NCBI GenBank assembly: GCA_016198545.1
Contig: JACQIJ010000047.1
Span: 1-10,987, forward strand
DNA: 10,987 nucleotides
Source of the DNA: Pseudomonadota bacterium
GTDB lineage: Bacteria > Pseudomonadota > Alphaproteobacteria > Micavibrionales > Micavibrionaceae
Direction of reading: 5' to 3'
Made by a program: the position numbers and the translations under genes. This document shows positions 1 to 6,056 of the stretch, piece by piece (position 1 is the first letter of the stretch; each line of letters opens with the position of its first letter). The notes beneath the pieces were generated by a model. That model was not told the DNA's origin, ran no database searches, and saw only the letters and a program-made list of their open reading frames with translations.

Positions 1-410
1 GGATTGTTCGACCCTATTGCCTTGGCAACGACATCCTGAATCCCGAGAGCTTCAAAAATCGCGCGCAGAGGACCGCCCGCGATAATCCCGGTACCCGGAG
101 CGGCAGAGCGCAGAAAAACTCTGCCCGCGCCGCAGCGGCCGAACGTATCATGATGTATCGTGCGCGCTTCGCGCAAAGGCACGCGTATCATATGACGGCG
201 GGCATCGGCCGTGGCTTTTTGCACAGCCTCCGGCACTTCACGGGCCTTGCCCGTTCCGAACCCGACGCGGCCTTTTCCGTCACCGACAACCATCAACGCG
301 GCAAAACCGAAACGTTTGCCGCCTTTAACCGTTTTTGAAACGCGGTTGATGCTGACCAGCTTTTCTACAAATTCGCTTTCTTCGCGTTCACGTTTTTCTG
401 CACGAGCCAT
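1..410 (-). CDS. rpsE: 30S ribosomal protein S5, 5' part (3' end outside window)
   Basis: S5 is a 30S protein that sits near the decoding centre with S4 and S8 and contributes to accuracy and mRNA unwinding. I translated it by hand from the ATG at 408–410; it stays open for 136 codons to the window edge. An S5-type RNA-binding domain occupies about residues 13–78 (VSINRVSKTVKGGKRFGF, then GDGKGRVGFGTGKA). The C-terminal domain follows with GTGIIAGGPLRAIFE (106–120) and ends in GSNN, where family members read GS(S/T)NP. Bacterial S5 is usually about 165 residues or more, so the last 30 or so residues are missing. The upstream region is purine-rich (GAAGAAAGG), 24 nt after the rplR stop. There is no long N-terminal extension. 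The position at the end of the spc block matches the usual order. Confidence 0.97.
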   Translation of the reverse strand, partial: MARAEKREREESEFVEKLVSINRVSKTVKGGKRFGFAALMVVGDGKGRVGFGTGKAREVPEAVQKATADARRHMIRVPLREARTIHHDTFGRCGAGRVFLRSAAPGTGIIAGGPLRAIFEALGIQDVVAKAIGSNN

Positions 411-434
411 TATCTTCCGTACCTTTCTTCTTCC

Positions 435-812
435 CTAAAACTCAAGACCGCCTTCGCGCGCGCCGTCCGCCACGGCCTTGACCCTGCCGTGATACAGATA
501 ACTGCCGCGATCGAACTGAACTTTTTTCACGCCCGCCTTCGTGGCGCGTTCGCCAATAAGCTTTCCTACCTTTGACGCTGCCTCGCAGTCACTGCCGTTT
601 TTCAGTTTCAATTCCTTATCCGTAGACGAAGCGGCAACCAGCGTTACGCCCTTAATATCATCTATAACCTGGGCATATATCTGTTTATTCGTGCGATGCA
701 CGGCCAGGCGCGGACGAACATCGCGGTTTGGATTAGCCTGAATGTTGACGCGCCTCAGCTTGTTCCGAGTGCGGAACGTGCGGCGGTCCCTTGCTTTTAA
801 CTTCTGTGCCAT
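435..812 (-). CDS. rplR: 50S ribosomal protein L18
   Basis: L18 binds 5S rRNA with L5 and helps form the central protuberance of the 50S subunit. The 125-residue product has the expected order: a basic N-terminus (KARDRRTFRTRNKLRR), then RPRLAVHRTNKQIYAQVIDD (about 33–52), the FDRGSYLYHGRVKAVADGAREGG block, and the family-typical end GGLEF. It is slightly longer than the usual 117–120 residues because of extra residues (about NIQANPNRDV) between the basic N-terminus and RPRLAV. The start at 812 is preceded by AAAAAGGTAAAGAACT, which gives a weak AAGG ribosome-binding site. It begins 35 nt after the rplF stop and ends 24 nt before rpsE. Identity is secure; only the small insertion is uncommon. 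Confidence 0.98.
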   Translation of the reverse strand: MAQKLKARDRRTFRTRNKLRRVNIQANPNRDVRPRLAVHRTNKQIYAQVIDDIKGVTLVAASSTDKELKLKNGSDCEAASKVGKLIGERATKAGVKKVQFDRGSYLYHGRVKAVADGAREGGLEF

Positions 813-847
813 AGTTCTTTACCTTTTTCTAATTCACGACCTTCTGA

Positions 848-1402
848 TTATTTCTTCTTGCCTTCCTTGCGCAGGATATATTCGCCTTGGTAGCGAACGC
901 CCTTTGCCTTATACGGCTCCGGCGGCCTGTGTGCGCGAATTTCCGCTGCCACCTGACCTACCTTCTCCTTATCCACGCCTGTAACCGTAATCACGGTTTG
1001 TTTGTCCACCGCAATTTTTATGCCTGGCGGCACGGGATATGTCACATCGTGGCTGAACCCCAGTTGCATGACCAGATTGCTGCCCTGCATATTGGCGCGC
1101 AGACCGACGCCGTGAATCTCCAGAGTCTTGGAGTACGCCTCGTGAACGCCCTTGATCATATTGCGGACATTGCTCCAGGTCGTGCCCCAATGCGCGTGGA
1201 AACCGGCATTATCGCCTTTTTTCACGATTTTTATCTGTTTTTTTCCAGGCTTTTCCGGATTGTCTTCCAAAGCCAAGGAAACGCTGTCATGTGCGCGCAG
1301 AGCCAATTCGCCCTTTGGCCCCTTGACCTTCACATCCTGACCTTTCAGTTCGACAGTCACGCCATCGGGCACTGGAACCGGGTTTCTTGCAATCCTGGAC
1401 AT
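848..1402 (-). CDS. rplF: 50S ribosomal protein L6
   Basis: L6 lies near the base of the L7/L12 stalk and the sarcin–ricin loop and contacts 23S rRNA in the factor-binding region. The 184-residue product starts MSRIARNPV, like the MSRIGKKPV start of the family. It shows the two repeated L6 domains: KGPKGEL at about 28–33 in the first, then EIHGVGLRANMQG. The C-terminal signature PEPYKAKGVRY is at 161–171, and the basic end is RKEGKKK. The usual length is about 177; the extra residues lie in the first domain around NPEKPGKKQIKIVKKGDN (48–65). An AGAAGAGGA ribosome-binding site precedes the ATG, 34 nt after the rpsH stop. Confidence 0.98.
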   Translation of the reverse strand: MSRIARNPVPVPDGVTVELKGQDVKVKGPKGELALRAHDSVSLALEDNPEKPGKKQIKIVKKGDNAGFHAHWGTTWSNVRNMIKGVHEAYSKTLEIHGVGLRANMQGSNLVMQLGFSHDVTYPVPPGIKIAVDKQTVITVTGVDKEKVGQVAAEIRAHRPPEPYKAKGVRYQGEYILRKEGKKK

Positions 1403-1436
1403 AGCTTTTATCCTCTTCTCAACAACCTTTAACTCT

Positions 1437-1820
1437 CTAGAACACCTGGCACAAAATCTCGCCGCCTATATTCTGGTTTCTGGCTTCATGATCGGACATC
1501 ACGCCGCGTGACGTGGAAATAATCGCAATACCAAGGCCGTTGTAAAAACGCGGTAAATCGCTTTTCGCGCTATATACGCGACGACCCGGCCGCGAAATGC
1601 GATGAACCTCATGGATCATCGGTTTTCCATTCTCATACTTCAACTCAACCTTATAAATCAGGCCATCCTTTTTGAATCCGCGCAAATAGCCCTCGCGATA
1701 CAGAACATCCAAAATTGCGCCTTTATGCCCCGAAACGGGAACCTCTACGGTCGCATGGCCTGCTCTTTGCGCATTTCTGATGCGGGCCAGCATATCTGAT
1801 ATAGGATCGCTCATAGTCAT
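1437..1820 (-). CDS. rpsH: 30S ribosomal protein S8
   Basis: S8 binds the central domain of 16S rRNA (helix 21) early in 30S assembly. In Escherichia coli it also represses the spc operon by binding mRNA near rplE; I cannot confirm such a site here. The 127-residue product matches the family length. It has SDPISDMLARIRNAQ at the N-terminus and ISTSRGVMSD at 101–110, whose Ser-Thr-Ser loop contacts RNA, and ends NIGGEILCQVF. Two ATGs lie close together (M1 and M3). The first is preferred because AGGAGG lies 10 nt upstream of it and 16 nt from the second. The gene starts 29 nt after the rpsN stop. Confidence 0.98.
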   Translation of the reverse strand: MTMSDPISDMLARIRNAQRAGHATVEVPVSGHKGAILDVLYREGYLRGFKKDGLIYKVELKYENGKPMIHEVHRISRPGRRVYSAKSDLPRFYNGLGIAIISTSRGVMSDHEARNQNIGGEILCQVF

Positions 1821-1830
1821 GGTCTTTATT

Positions 1831-1836
1831 CCTCCT
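1831..1836 (-). promoter_or_regulatory. Ribosome binding site of rpsH
   Basis: The mRNA reads AGGAGG, the only perfect six-base Shine–Dalgarno core I noticed in this window. It is 10 nt upstream of the first rpsH ATG (1818–1820). It favours that codon over the in-frame ATG at 1812–1814. Confidence 0.85.
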
Positions 1837-1849
1837 GATCCCTTTCTTA

Positions 1850-2155
1850 CTACCAGCTCGATTTCGTTACGCCGGGCAATTCGCCGCGCGAAGCCAGTTC
1901 ACGCAGCATATTGCGGCACAATCTGAACTTCCGGAAGTGGCCGCGCGAGCGCCCCGTAAGTTCACAACGGTTGCGTATGCGGTTTTTCGCAGAATTGCGC
2001 GGCATCTCCGCCAGTTTTAAAACGGCATGGAAGCGATCTTCCATCGACAAACTTTTATTGTGTATGACTGCCTTCAACTTTGCGCGCTTGCCGGCATGCT
2101 TCTTTGCCATCCGGCGGCGCTTTTTGTTGCGTTCAACTGAGCACGTCTTTGCCAT
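1850..2155 (-). CDS. rpsN: 30S ribosomal protein S14, zinc-free long form
   Basis: S14 sits in the 30S head, next to S3 and S10, and assembles late. The product is 101 residues, the length of the long form found in most proteobacteria. Conserved blocks are MPRNSAKNRIRNRCELTGRSRG (51–72) and the C-terminal end VTKSSW. Cysteines are at 5, 64 and 80 and none form CXXC pairs, so the zinc ribbon of the short S14 type is absent. The ATG at 2153–2155 follows GAAGGAAAACAGACA, a good purine-rich site, 28 nt after the rplE stop. That leader resembles the one in front of tuf. Placement between L5 and S8 is the standard spc order. Confidence 0.98.
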   Translation of the reverse strand: MAKTCSVERNKKRRRMAKKHAGKRAKLKAVIHNKSLSMEDRFHAVLKLAEMPRNSAKNRIRNRCELTGRSRGHFRKFRLCRNMLRELASRGELPGVTKSSW

Positions 2156-2183
2156 TGTCTGTTTTCCTTCTTTCTCTCTAAAA

Positions 2184-2726
2184 TCAGTTCCTGAACGGCA
2201 TATCGAAGCCGCGCAGCAATTCTTTCGCCTCGTCGTTCGATTTTGCCGTAGTGCAAATTACGATATCGAGGCCCCGGATATTATCGACTTTATCGTAGCT
2301 GATCTCCGGGAATACAATATGCTCCTTTATGCCCATCGCATAGTTCCCCCGGCCATCAAAACTGCGGCCATTGATCCCCCGAAAATCGCGGACACGAGGC
2401 AAAGCAATGGTTACAAGGCGGTCGAGAAATTCATACATACGATCGCCGCGCAAAGTCACTTTCGTGCCGATAGCCATGCCATCGCGCACCTTGAAGGACG
2501 CATTTGATTTGCGGGCGCGCGTTACAACGGCTTTCTGGCCGGCAATCATGGTCATATCCTTGACGGCCGCATCCATATGGGCGCGGTTTACGGTTGCTTC
2601 CCCGACACCCATATTCAGGACGATTTGCTTCAAGCGCGGAATTTGCAAATCGTTCTTATAGCCGTATTTCTGTTTCAGCGCCGGCTTGATTTTTGTTTCA
2701 TATCTTTCTTTAAAACGAGGTTTCAT
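2184..2726 (-). CDS. rplE: 50S ribosomal protein L5
   Basis: L5 binds 5S rRNA in the central protuberance and touches P-site tRNA and the S13 bridge. The 180-residue product matches the family length (178–185). Motifs are IPRLKQIVLNMGVGEA (about 29–44), the VTRARKSNASFKVRDG segment, VRDFRGINGRSFDGRGNY, and the end KELLRGFDMPFRN. The stop is TGA at 2184–2186. The ATG follows TAAGGAAGATGAGCC, so the ribosome-binding purines overlap the rplX stop codon and the gap is only 12 nt. This suggests translational coupling to L24. In E. coli the S8 repressor site overlaps the start of this gene; that has not been shown here. Confidence 0.98.
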   Translation of the reverse strand: MKPRFKERYETKIKPALKQKYGYKNDLQIPRLKQIVLNMGVGEATVNRAHMDAAVKDMTMIAGQKAVVTRARKSNASFKVRDGMAIGTKVTLRGDRMYEFLDRLVTIALPRVRDFRGINGRSFDGRGNYAMGIKEHIVFPEISYDKVDNIRGLDIVICTTAKSNDEAKELLRGFDMPFRN

Positions 2727-2738
2727 GGCTCATCTTCC

Positions 2739-3065
2739 TTATTCAACCGTTTCGCCTGATTTTCTGGATATGCGGACTTTCTTACCGTCCTTCAAGGCTT
2801 TGTAGCCGATGCGGCTCGGCTTTCCAGACTTCGGATCGGACAAAGCCACATTCGAGATATGAATCGGCAGCTCCACTTTCTCAATGCCGCCCGCTGATAC
2901 CTGCGAGGGCTTGCGATGGCGCTTGGCTACATTCACGCCTTGCACGACTACGCGGCCCGACGCCGGAATAACCCGCGTTACCTCGCCGGTTACCCCTTTT
3001 TGGCTTCCCGATATCACGACCACCTTGTCGCCTTTTTTAATTTTCATCTTTACTGTTTTCTTCAT
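2739..3065 (-). CDS. rplX: 50S ribosomal protein L24
   Basis: L24 is an assembly-initiator protein that binds the 5' end of 23S rRNA and lies near the tunnel exit. A KOW motif is visible near the N-terminus (KKGDKVVVISGSQKGVTGEV, about 10–29). It is followed by VVVQGVNVAKRHRKP and VELPIHISNVAL. With the ATG at 3063–3065 the product is 108 residues, close to the usual 102–105. A GTG one codon upstream (3066–3068) would add one residue. I prefer the ATG because AGAGGT lies 6 nt upstream of it and only 3 nt from the GTG. A third in-frame ATG (MKIKKGD) lacks a clear ribosome-binding site. The start region overlaps the rplN stop (GTGATG), so translation is probably coupled to L14. Confidence 0.95.
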   Translation of the reverse strand: MKKTVKMKIKKGDKVVVISGSQKGVTGEVTRVIPASGRVVVQGVNVAKRHRKPSQVSAGGIEKVELPIHISNVALSDPKSGKPSRIGYKALKDGKKVRISRKSGETVE

Positions 3066-3433
3066 CACAGCACCTCTGATGCAAGCGATATAATCTTCAT
3101 GTACCCCTTGCCGCGCAGCTCGCGCGTAACGGGTCCGAATATACGCGTTCCTACAGGTTCGCCCTGCGCGTTAATCAACACGGCGGCATTGCTGTCGAAA
3201 CGGATCTGTTCGCCGTTGCCGCGCTTCAGGCCATGCTTTGAACGGACGATAACCGCTTTCAAAACATCTCCTTTTTTTACGCGACCGCGCGGAATGGCAT
3301 CTTTTACGGATACCACAATGATATCGCCGATATTCGCGGTGCGGCGCTTGGATCCACCTAAGACTTTCACGCACTGAACGCGCCGTGCGCCGCTGTTATC
3401 CGCTACATCAAGATTTGACTGCATCTGTATCAT
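3065..3433 (-). CDS. rplN: 50S ribosomal protein L14
   Basis: L14 lies at the 50S interface, contacts 16S helix 14 (bridge B8) and is the docking site of the silencing factor RsfS in other bacteria. The 122-residue product has the exact common length. Conserved parts are MIQMQSNLDVADNSGARRVQC (1–21), GDIIVVSVKDAIPRGRVKKGDV (about 36–57), and IFGPVTRELRGKGYMKIISLASEVL at the end. No insertion or missing block is seen. It starts 2 nt after the rpsQ stop and its TGA overlaps the start of rplX, so it is tightly packed between two neighbours. In E. coli a gene in this position opens the spc operon, but no promoter can fit in the 2-nt gap here, so any promoter would lie inside rpsQ. Confidence 0.99.
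   Translation of the reverse strand: MIQMQSNLDVADNSGARRVQCVKVLGGSKRRTANIGDIIVVSVKDAIPRGRVKKGDVLKAVIVRSKHGLKRGNGEQIRFDSNAAVLINAQGEPVGTRIFGPVTRELRGKGYMKIISLASEVL
3072..3077 (-). promoter_or_regulatory. Ribosome binding site of rplX, inside rplN
   Basis: The mRNA reads AGAGGT within the last codons of rplN. It is 6 nt before the rplX ATG at 3063–3065. The spacing decides between the GTG and ATG starts and implies that ribosomes finishing L14 restart on L24. Confidence 0.65.
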
Positions 3434-3435
3434 GG

Positions 3436-3849
3436 CTATTGATCCTTTTTCGTCTTGGTAGCCGCTACCTTCTTCGCAGCCGGCTTCCGGGATGACAGCC
3501 CGCCTGCCGCGTCCTGCGTTTTTGATACGGCGACCTTTTTCTTCTTCTGGCCCCGTTTCATGCTCCCTTCCGCGCCGCCTTCTTCCTTAACGCGGACAGG
3601 GCGGCCGGCATCAGGCCCAGGAGCCGTAATCACGCGCCAGCTTTTACGCTTGGAAATCGGACGGCATTCCTCGATATGCACGCGGTCGCCATTTTTGAAA
3701 CTGTTGTTTTCATCGTGCGCGGCATATTTCGCCGATTTTTTCATGAATTTCTTATAAACCGGGTGCATGGTGTGACGCTCGACAAGGACCGTTACGGTCT
3801 TGTCCATCCGATCACCAACTACGACACCTTCCAATACGCGACGTGGCAT
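3436..3849 (-). CDS. rpsQ: 30S ribosomal protein S17 with long basic C-terminal extension
   Basis: S17 is a primary 16S rRNA-binding protein of the 30S body with an OB fold. Residues 1–76 match the family: RRVLEGVVVGDRMDKTVTV, then HPVYKKFMKKSAKYAAHDE, GDRVHIEECRPISKRKSWRV. Family members usually stop near residue 80–90, but this frame continues to 137. The extra 60 or so residues (77–137) are low complexity, Gly/Ala/Lys-rich, with QKKKK at 101–105, KPAAKK and KTKK near the end. The extension stays in frame, ends at TAG only 2 nt before rplN, and has no internal stop, so it is unlikely to be an annotation artefact. AGGAG lies 6 nt before the ATG. The tail's role is unknown; extra rRNA contact is a guess. 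Confidence 0.97.
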   Translation of the reverse strand: MPRRVLEGVVVGDRMDKTVTVLVERHTMHPVYKKFMKKSAKYAAHDENNSFKNGDRVHIEECRPISKRKSWRVITAPGPDAGRPVRVKEEGGAEGSMKRGQKKKKVAVSKTQDAAGGLSSRKPAAKKVAATKTKKDQ

Positions 3850-3880
3850 GTTTTTCTCCTATATCCTCAATCCTCTAGAA

Positions 3881-4138
3881 TTACGCAGCCGCTTTTTTCC
3901 TGGCTGCTTTTTTCACTTTCGGCATTTCCTTGCTCTCGATAGCGCCGCACTTATTGCACATTGATGTCTTGACGCGGGCAATCTCGCGGCGGACGGAACG
4001 AATTTGTGCCGTATTCTCCAGTTGGCCCTGAGATTTCTGAAAACGCAGGTTAAACTGCTGCTTTTTCAAATCCTCCAGCATTTTCGCCAGTTCGTCCGGC
4101 GTTTTGCCTTTCAAGTCTTCGACTTTCTTCTTTGCCAT
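3881..4138 (-). CDS. rpmC: 50S ribosomal protein L29 with CNKC-containing tail
   Basis: L29 is a small two-helix protein beside the peptide tunnel exit, next to L23, where trigger factor and SRP dock. The coiled-coil core covers about residues 4–58 (KVEDLKGKTPDELAKML, then QQFNLRFQKSQGQLENTAQIRSVRREIARVKT). The usual length is 63–70; this product is 85. The added tail (59–85) has Cys61 and Cys64 in CNKC and ends in basic KKAARKKAAA. The frame is open 10 codons upstream of the chosen ATG (4136–4138), but AAAGGAG sits 8 nt before this ATG, the core begins here, and the longer version would abut the rplP stop. I see only one CXXC, so a complete four-cysteine zinc site is not present within this protein. 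Confidence 0.96.
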   Translation of the reverse strand: MAKKKVEDLKGKTPDELAKMLEDLKKQQFNLRFQKSQGQLENTAQIRSVRREIARVKTSMCNKCGAIESKEMPKVKKAARKKAAA

Positions 4139-4146
4139 CACTATCG

Positions 4147-4153
4147 CTCCTTT
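4147..4153 (-). promoter_or_regulatory. Ribosome binding site that fixes the rpmC start
   Basis: The mRNA reads AAAGGAG, 8 nt before the ATG at 4136–4138. It lies inside the 10-codon upstream extension of the frame. This argues that the extension is not translated. Confidence 0.8.
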
Positions 4154-4168
4154 ATATATCCGCTGCAA

Positions 4169-4576
4169 TTACACGCGGCGTATAAACTTCGTTTTCATCG
4201 GCAGCTTGTTCGCCGCCAGTTCCAGCGCCTGACGCGCAACCGCTTCTGGAACGCCATCAACCTCAAACATGATCCGACCCGGCCTTATGCGGCATACCCA
4301 GTATTCCGGCGATCCTTTGCCCGAACCCATCCTTACCTCCAGCGGCTTTTTGGACACCGGAACATCGGGAAAAATGCGGATCCACATATTGCCCTGGCGT
4401 TTCATCTCGCGTGAAATGACCCGGCGGGCGGCCTCTATCTGACGGGCAGTAACCCGGAAAGGCGCCTGCGCCTTCAGACCGTACGCGCCAAACGCAAGCG
4501 TCGTGCCACCTTTGGCATTGCCTTTGACGCGACCTTTATGCTGTTTTCTGTACTTTGTTTTCTTTGGTTGTAACAT
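4169..4576 (-). CDS. rplP: 50S ribosomal protein L16
   Basis: L16 helps shape the A-site tRNA-binding region of the 50S subunit and is needed late in assembly. The 135-residue product is close to the usual 136–138. Conserved blocks are MLQPKKTKYRKQHKGR (1–16), GGTTLAFGAYGLKA (23–36), the RQIEAARRVISREMKRQG helix, and IRIFPDVPVSKKPLEVRMG (66–84). The Arg at 82, hydroxylated in E. coli L16, is present. The following loop reads MGSGKGSPEYWV, where most homologues I know have MGKGKG, so one Lys is replaced by Ser at 85. The start lies 28 nt after the rpsC stop, behind a GAGAGAGAAGAG purine run with no strong Shine–Dalgarno core. Confidence 0.98.
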   Translation of the reverse strand: MLQPKKTKYRKQHKGRVKGNAKGGTTLAFGAYGLKAQAPFRVTARQIEAARRVISREMKRQGNMWIRIFPDVPVSKKPLEVRMGSGKGSPEYWVCRIRPGRIMFEVDGVPEAVARQALELAANKLPMKTKFIRRV

Positions 4577-4604
4577 TGCTCTTCTCTCTCAAACTTACAT
4601 GCTG

Positions 4605-5291
4605 TTAGCTGCGCGGCGCTCCGCCATGACCATCGGACAAACGCTTGTCGCGCGCCATGGGGTCATGTTCCAGAACATCTCCTTTATAAATCCAGACCTT
4701 CACGCCAATGATCCCGTAGGTCGTCAGCGCTTCAGCAAAACCGTAATCAAGATCCGCACGCAGCGTATGAAGCGGAACGCGGCCTTCTCGATACCACTCC
4801 ATACGGGCGATATCGTTTCCGCCCAAACGTCCCGACACGTTGACGCGAATTCCTTTGGCACCCAGACGCAGCGCCGACTGCACGGCGCGCTTCATCGCGC
4901 GGCGGAAAGAGACACGGCGCTCCAGCTGCTGCGCTATGCCTTCGGCTGCCAATTGCGCGTCAGCTTCCGGCTTTCGGATCTCGACGATATTCAGGGATAC
5001 GTCGCTGCCCGCCCGTTGGGACAAATCGCGGCGCAGCTTTTCAATGTCCGCGCCTTTTTTTCCGATAATAAGACCGGGACGAGCCGTATAAACAGTCACG
5101 GTCGTATTCTGCGCGGCGCGCTCGATCACTACCTTGCTGATGCCGGCAGCTTTCAAACGGTCCTTGACGTACTCTCGCAACCGCAGATCCGCCACCAGCT
5201 TGTCCGCATATTGCCGGTCCGAAAACCAGCGCGAATCCCATGTCCGGTTGATGCCGACGCGAAGCCCGATTGGATTAACTTTTTGTCCCAT
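4605..5291 (-). CDS. rpsC: 30S ribosomal protein S3
   Basis: S3 lies in the 30S head at the mRNA entry tunnel and takes part in mRNA helicase activity with S4 and S5. The product is 228 residues (E. coli 233). It starts MGQKVNPIGLRVG, the near-universal S3 N-terminus, which sets the start at 5289–5291 although the frame is open 20 codons further up. A KH domain contains LIIGKKGADIEKL with the GKKG loop at 77–80. The helicase-linked basic patch RRAMKR is at 130–135. The C-terminal domain has SGRLGGNDIARMEWYREGRVPLHTLRADLDYG. A purine-rich AAGGAAACCAAGGAAAAAGCT precedes the ATG, 28 nt after rplV. The short tail (GHGGAPRS) is within normal variation. Confidence 0.98.
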   Translation of the reverse strand: MGQKVNPIGLRVGINRTWDSRWFSDRQYADKLVADLRLREYVKDRLKAAGISKVVIERAAQNTTVTVYTARPGLIIGKKGADIEKLRRDLSQRAGSDVSLNIVEIRKPEADAQLAAEGIAQQLERRVSFRRAMKRAVQSALRLGAKGIRVNVSGRLGGNDIARMEWYREGRVPLHTLRADLDYGFAEALTTYGIIGVKVWIYKGDVLEHDPMARDKRLSDGHGGAPRS

Positions 5292-5319
5292 AGCTTTTTC
5301 CTTGGTTTCCTTTGATCCC

Positions 5320-5703
5320 TTACTGAGCCTTCTCTTCCCTCTCCCGCACAACGACGGTCAGGTTACTGAAAAACTTCTCCACCGGCGCCGCGCGCCCGCG
5401 CGCCCGCGCATGAAAGCGACGCATCTTCATCGTCTTTCCGACAGTCGCTTCCGCCACATAAAGACGATCAACATCCAACCCATGATTATTTTCCGCATTG
5501 GCTATCGCCGCCTGCAGAACCTTGCGCACCTCATTGGCAACGCGGCGCGGGCAGAATTCCAGATCGGTTAAAGCCCGGCCCGCCTTTTTCCCGCGAATCA
5601 TCTGCGCGACCAAATTCAGCTTGCGCGGACTGGTGCGGATATACCGCGCCGAAGCCAGCGCTTCGCTATCATTCATCCGTCTTTTATTTGCGCTCTGTCC
5701 CAT
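5320..5703 (-). CDS. rplV: 50S ribosomal protein L22
   Basis: L22 binds all domains of 23S rRNA and sends a long hairpin into the exit tunnel, where it forms part of the constriction with L4 and is a site of macrolide-resistance changes in other bacteria. The 127-residue product has the globular core ARYIRTSPRKLNLVAQMIRGK (19–39) and then VLQAAIANAENNHGLD (62–77). The tunnel hairpin segment EATVGKTMKMRRFHARARGRA (85–105) follows, then FFSNLTVVV. The N-terminus (MGQSANKRRMNDSEAL) adds about 10 residues before the usual start. TGAGGT lies 5 nt before the chosen ATG, so I keep it over M10. It follows rpsS by 20 nt and ends in TAA 28 nt before rpsC. Confidence 0.97.
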   Translation of the reverse strand: MGQSANKRRMNDSEALASARYIRTSPRKLNLVAQMIRGKKAGRALTDLEFCPRRVANEVRKVLQAAIANAENNHGLDVDRLYVAEATVGKTMKMRRFHARARGRAAPVEKFFSNLTVVVREREEKAQ

Positions 5704-5723
5704 AATTTACCTCATTAAATCAA

Positions 5724-6056
5724 TTATTTTCCTGCCGCCGAGGCCGCCGCCGGAGCTGCCGGAGCTGCGCCGCCTGCCGTCTCAGCCGCCTTCTTGTCAG
5801 CAGTCGAGTGCGCAACAAAGATACGCGTCGGAGCGAACTCGCCCAGCCTGTGACCAATCATCTGGTCCGTTACCAGCACCGGGATGAACTTGCGGCCGTT
5901 GTGAACGCCGAATGTCAAGCCAACCATCTGGGGCAAAATGACAGACCGGCGCGACCATGTTTTGATAATTTCTTTCTTTCCGCTCGTGCGCACCGTCTCT
6001 ACCTTCTTCAGAAGGTGCCGGTCGACAAACGGGCCTTTCCATACGCTACGTGCCAT
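5724..6056 (-). CDS. rpsS: 30S ribosomal protein S19 with Ala/Pro-rich tail
   Basis: S19 pairs with S13 in the 30S head and contacts the A-site tRNA region and intersubunit bridges. Residues 1–87 match the family: MARSVWKGPFVDRHLLKKVE, KTWSRRSVILPQMVGLTFGVHNGRKF, and HRLGEFAPTR at 69–78. S19 usually ends near residue 92 with a short Lys/Arg tail. Here ADKKAAETA continues into a 17-residue Gly/Ala/Pro stretch, giving 110 residues. The frame is open 27 codons above the chosen start, but that region is the shifted end of rplB, and the family start MARS fixes the ATG at 6054–6056. That ATG shares one base with the rplB stop (TAATG), so translation is probably coupled to L2. Confidence 0.97.
   Translation of the reverse strand: MARSVWKGPFVDRHLLKKVETVRTSGKKEIIKTWSRRSVILPQMVGLTFGVHNGRKFIPVLVTDQMIGHRLGEFAPTRIFVAHSTADKKAAETAGGAAPAAPAAASAAGK
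5749..5768. repeat. 9-bp tandem duplication in the rpsS tail
   Basis: The plus strand reads gccggagct twice in tandem, with two further matching bases. It encodes Ala-Ala-Pro twice in the S19 C-terminal tail. The surrounding DNA is a GCC/GCG-rich low-complexity stretch, so slippage is a likely origin of the tail's length. Confidence 0.8.

Noticed and set aside
5292..5351. A 20-residue N-terminal extension of S3
   Set aside because: It would overlap the end of rplV, and MGQKVNPIG is the standard S3 start with a purine-rich site before it.
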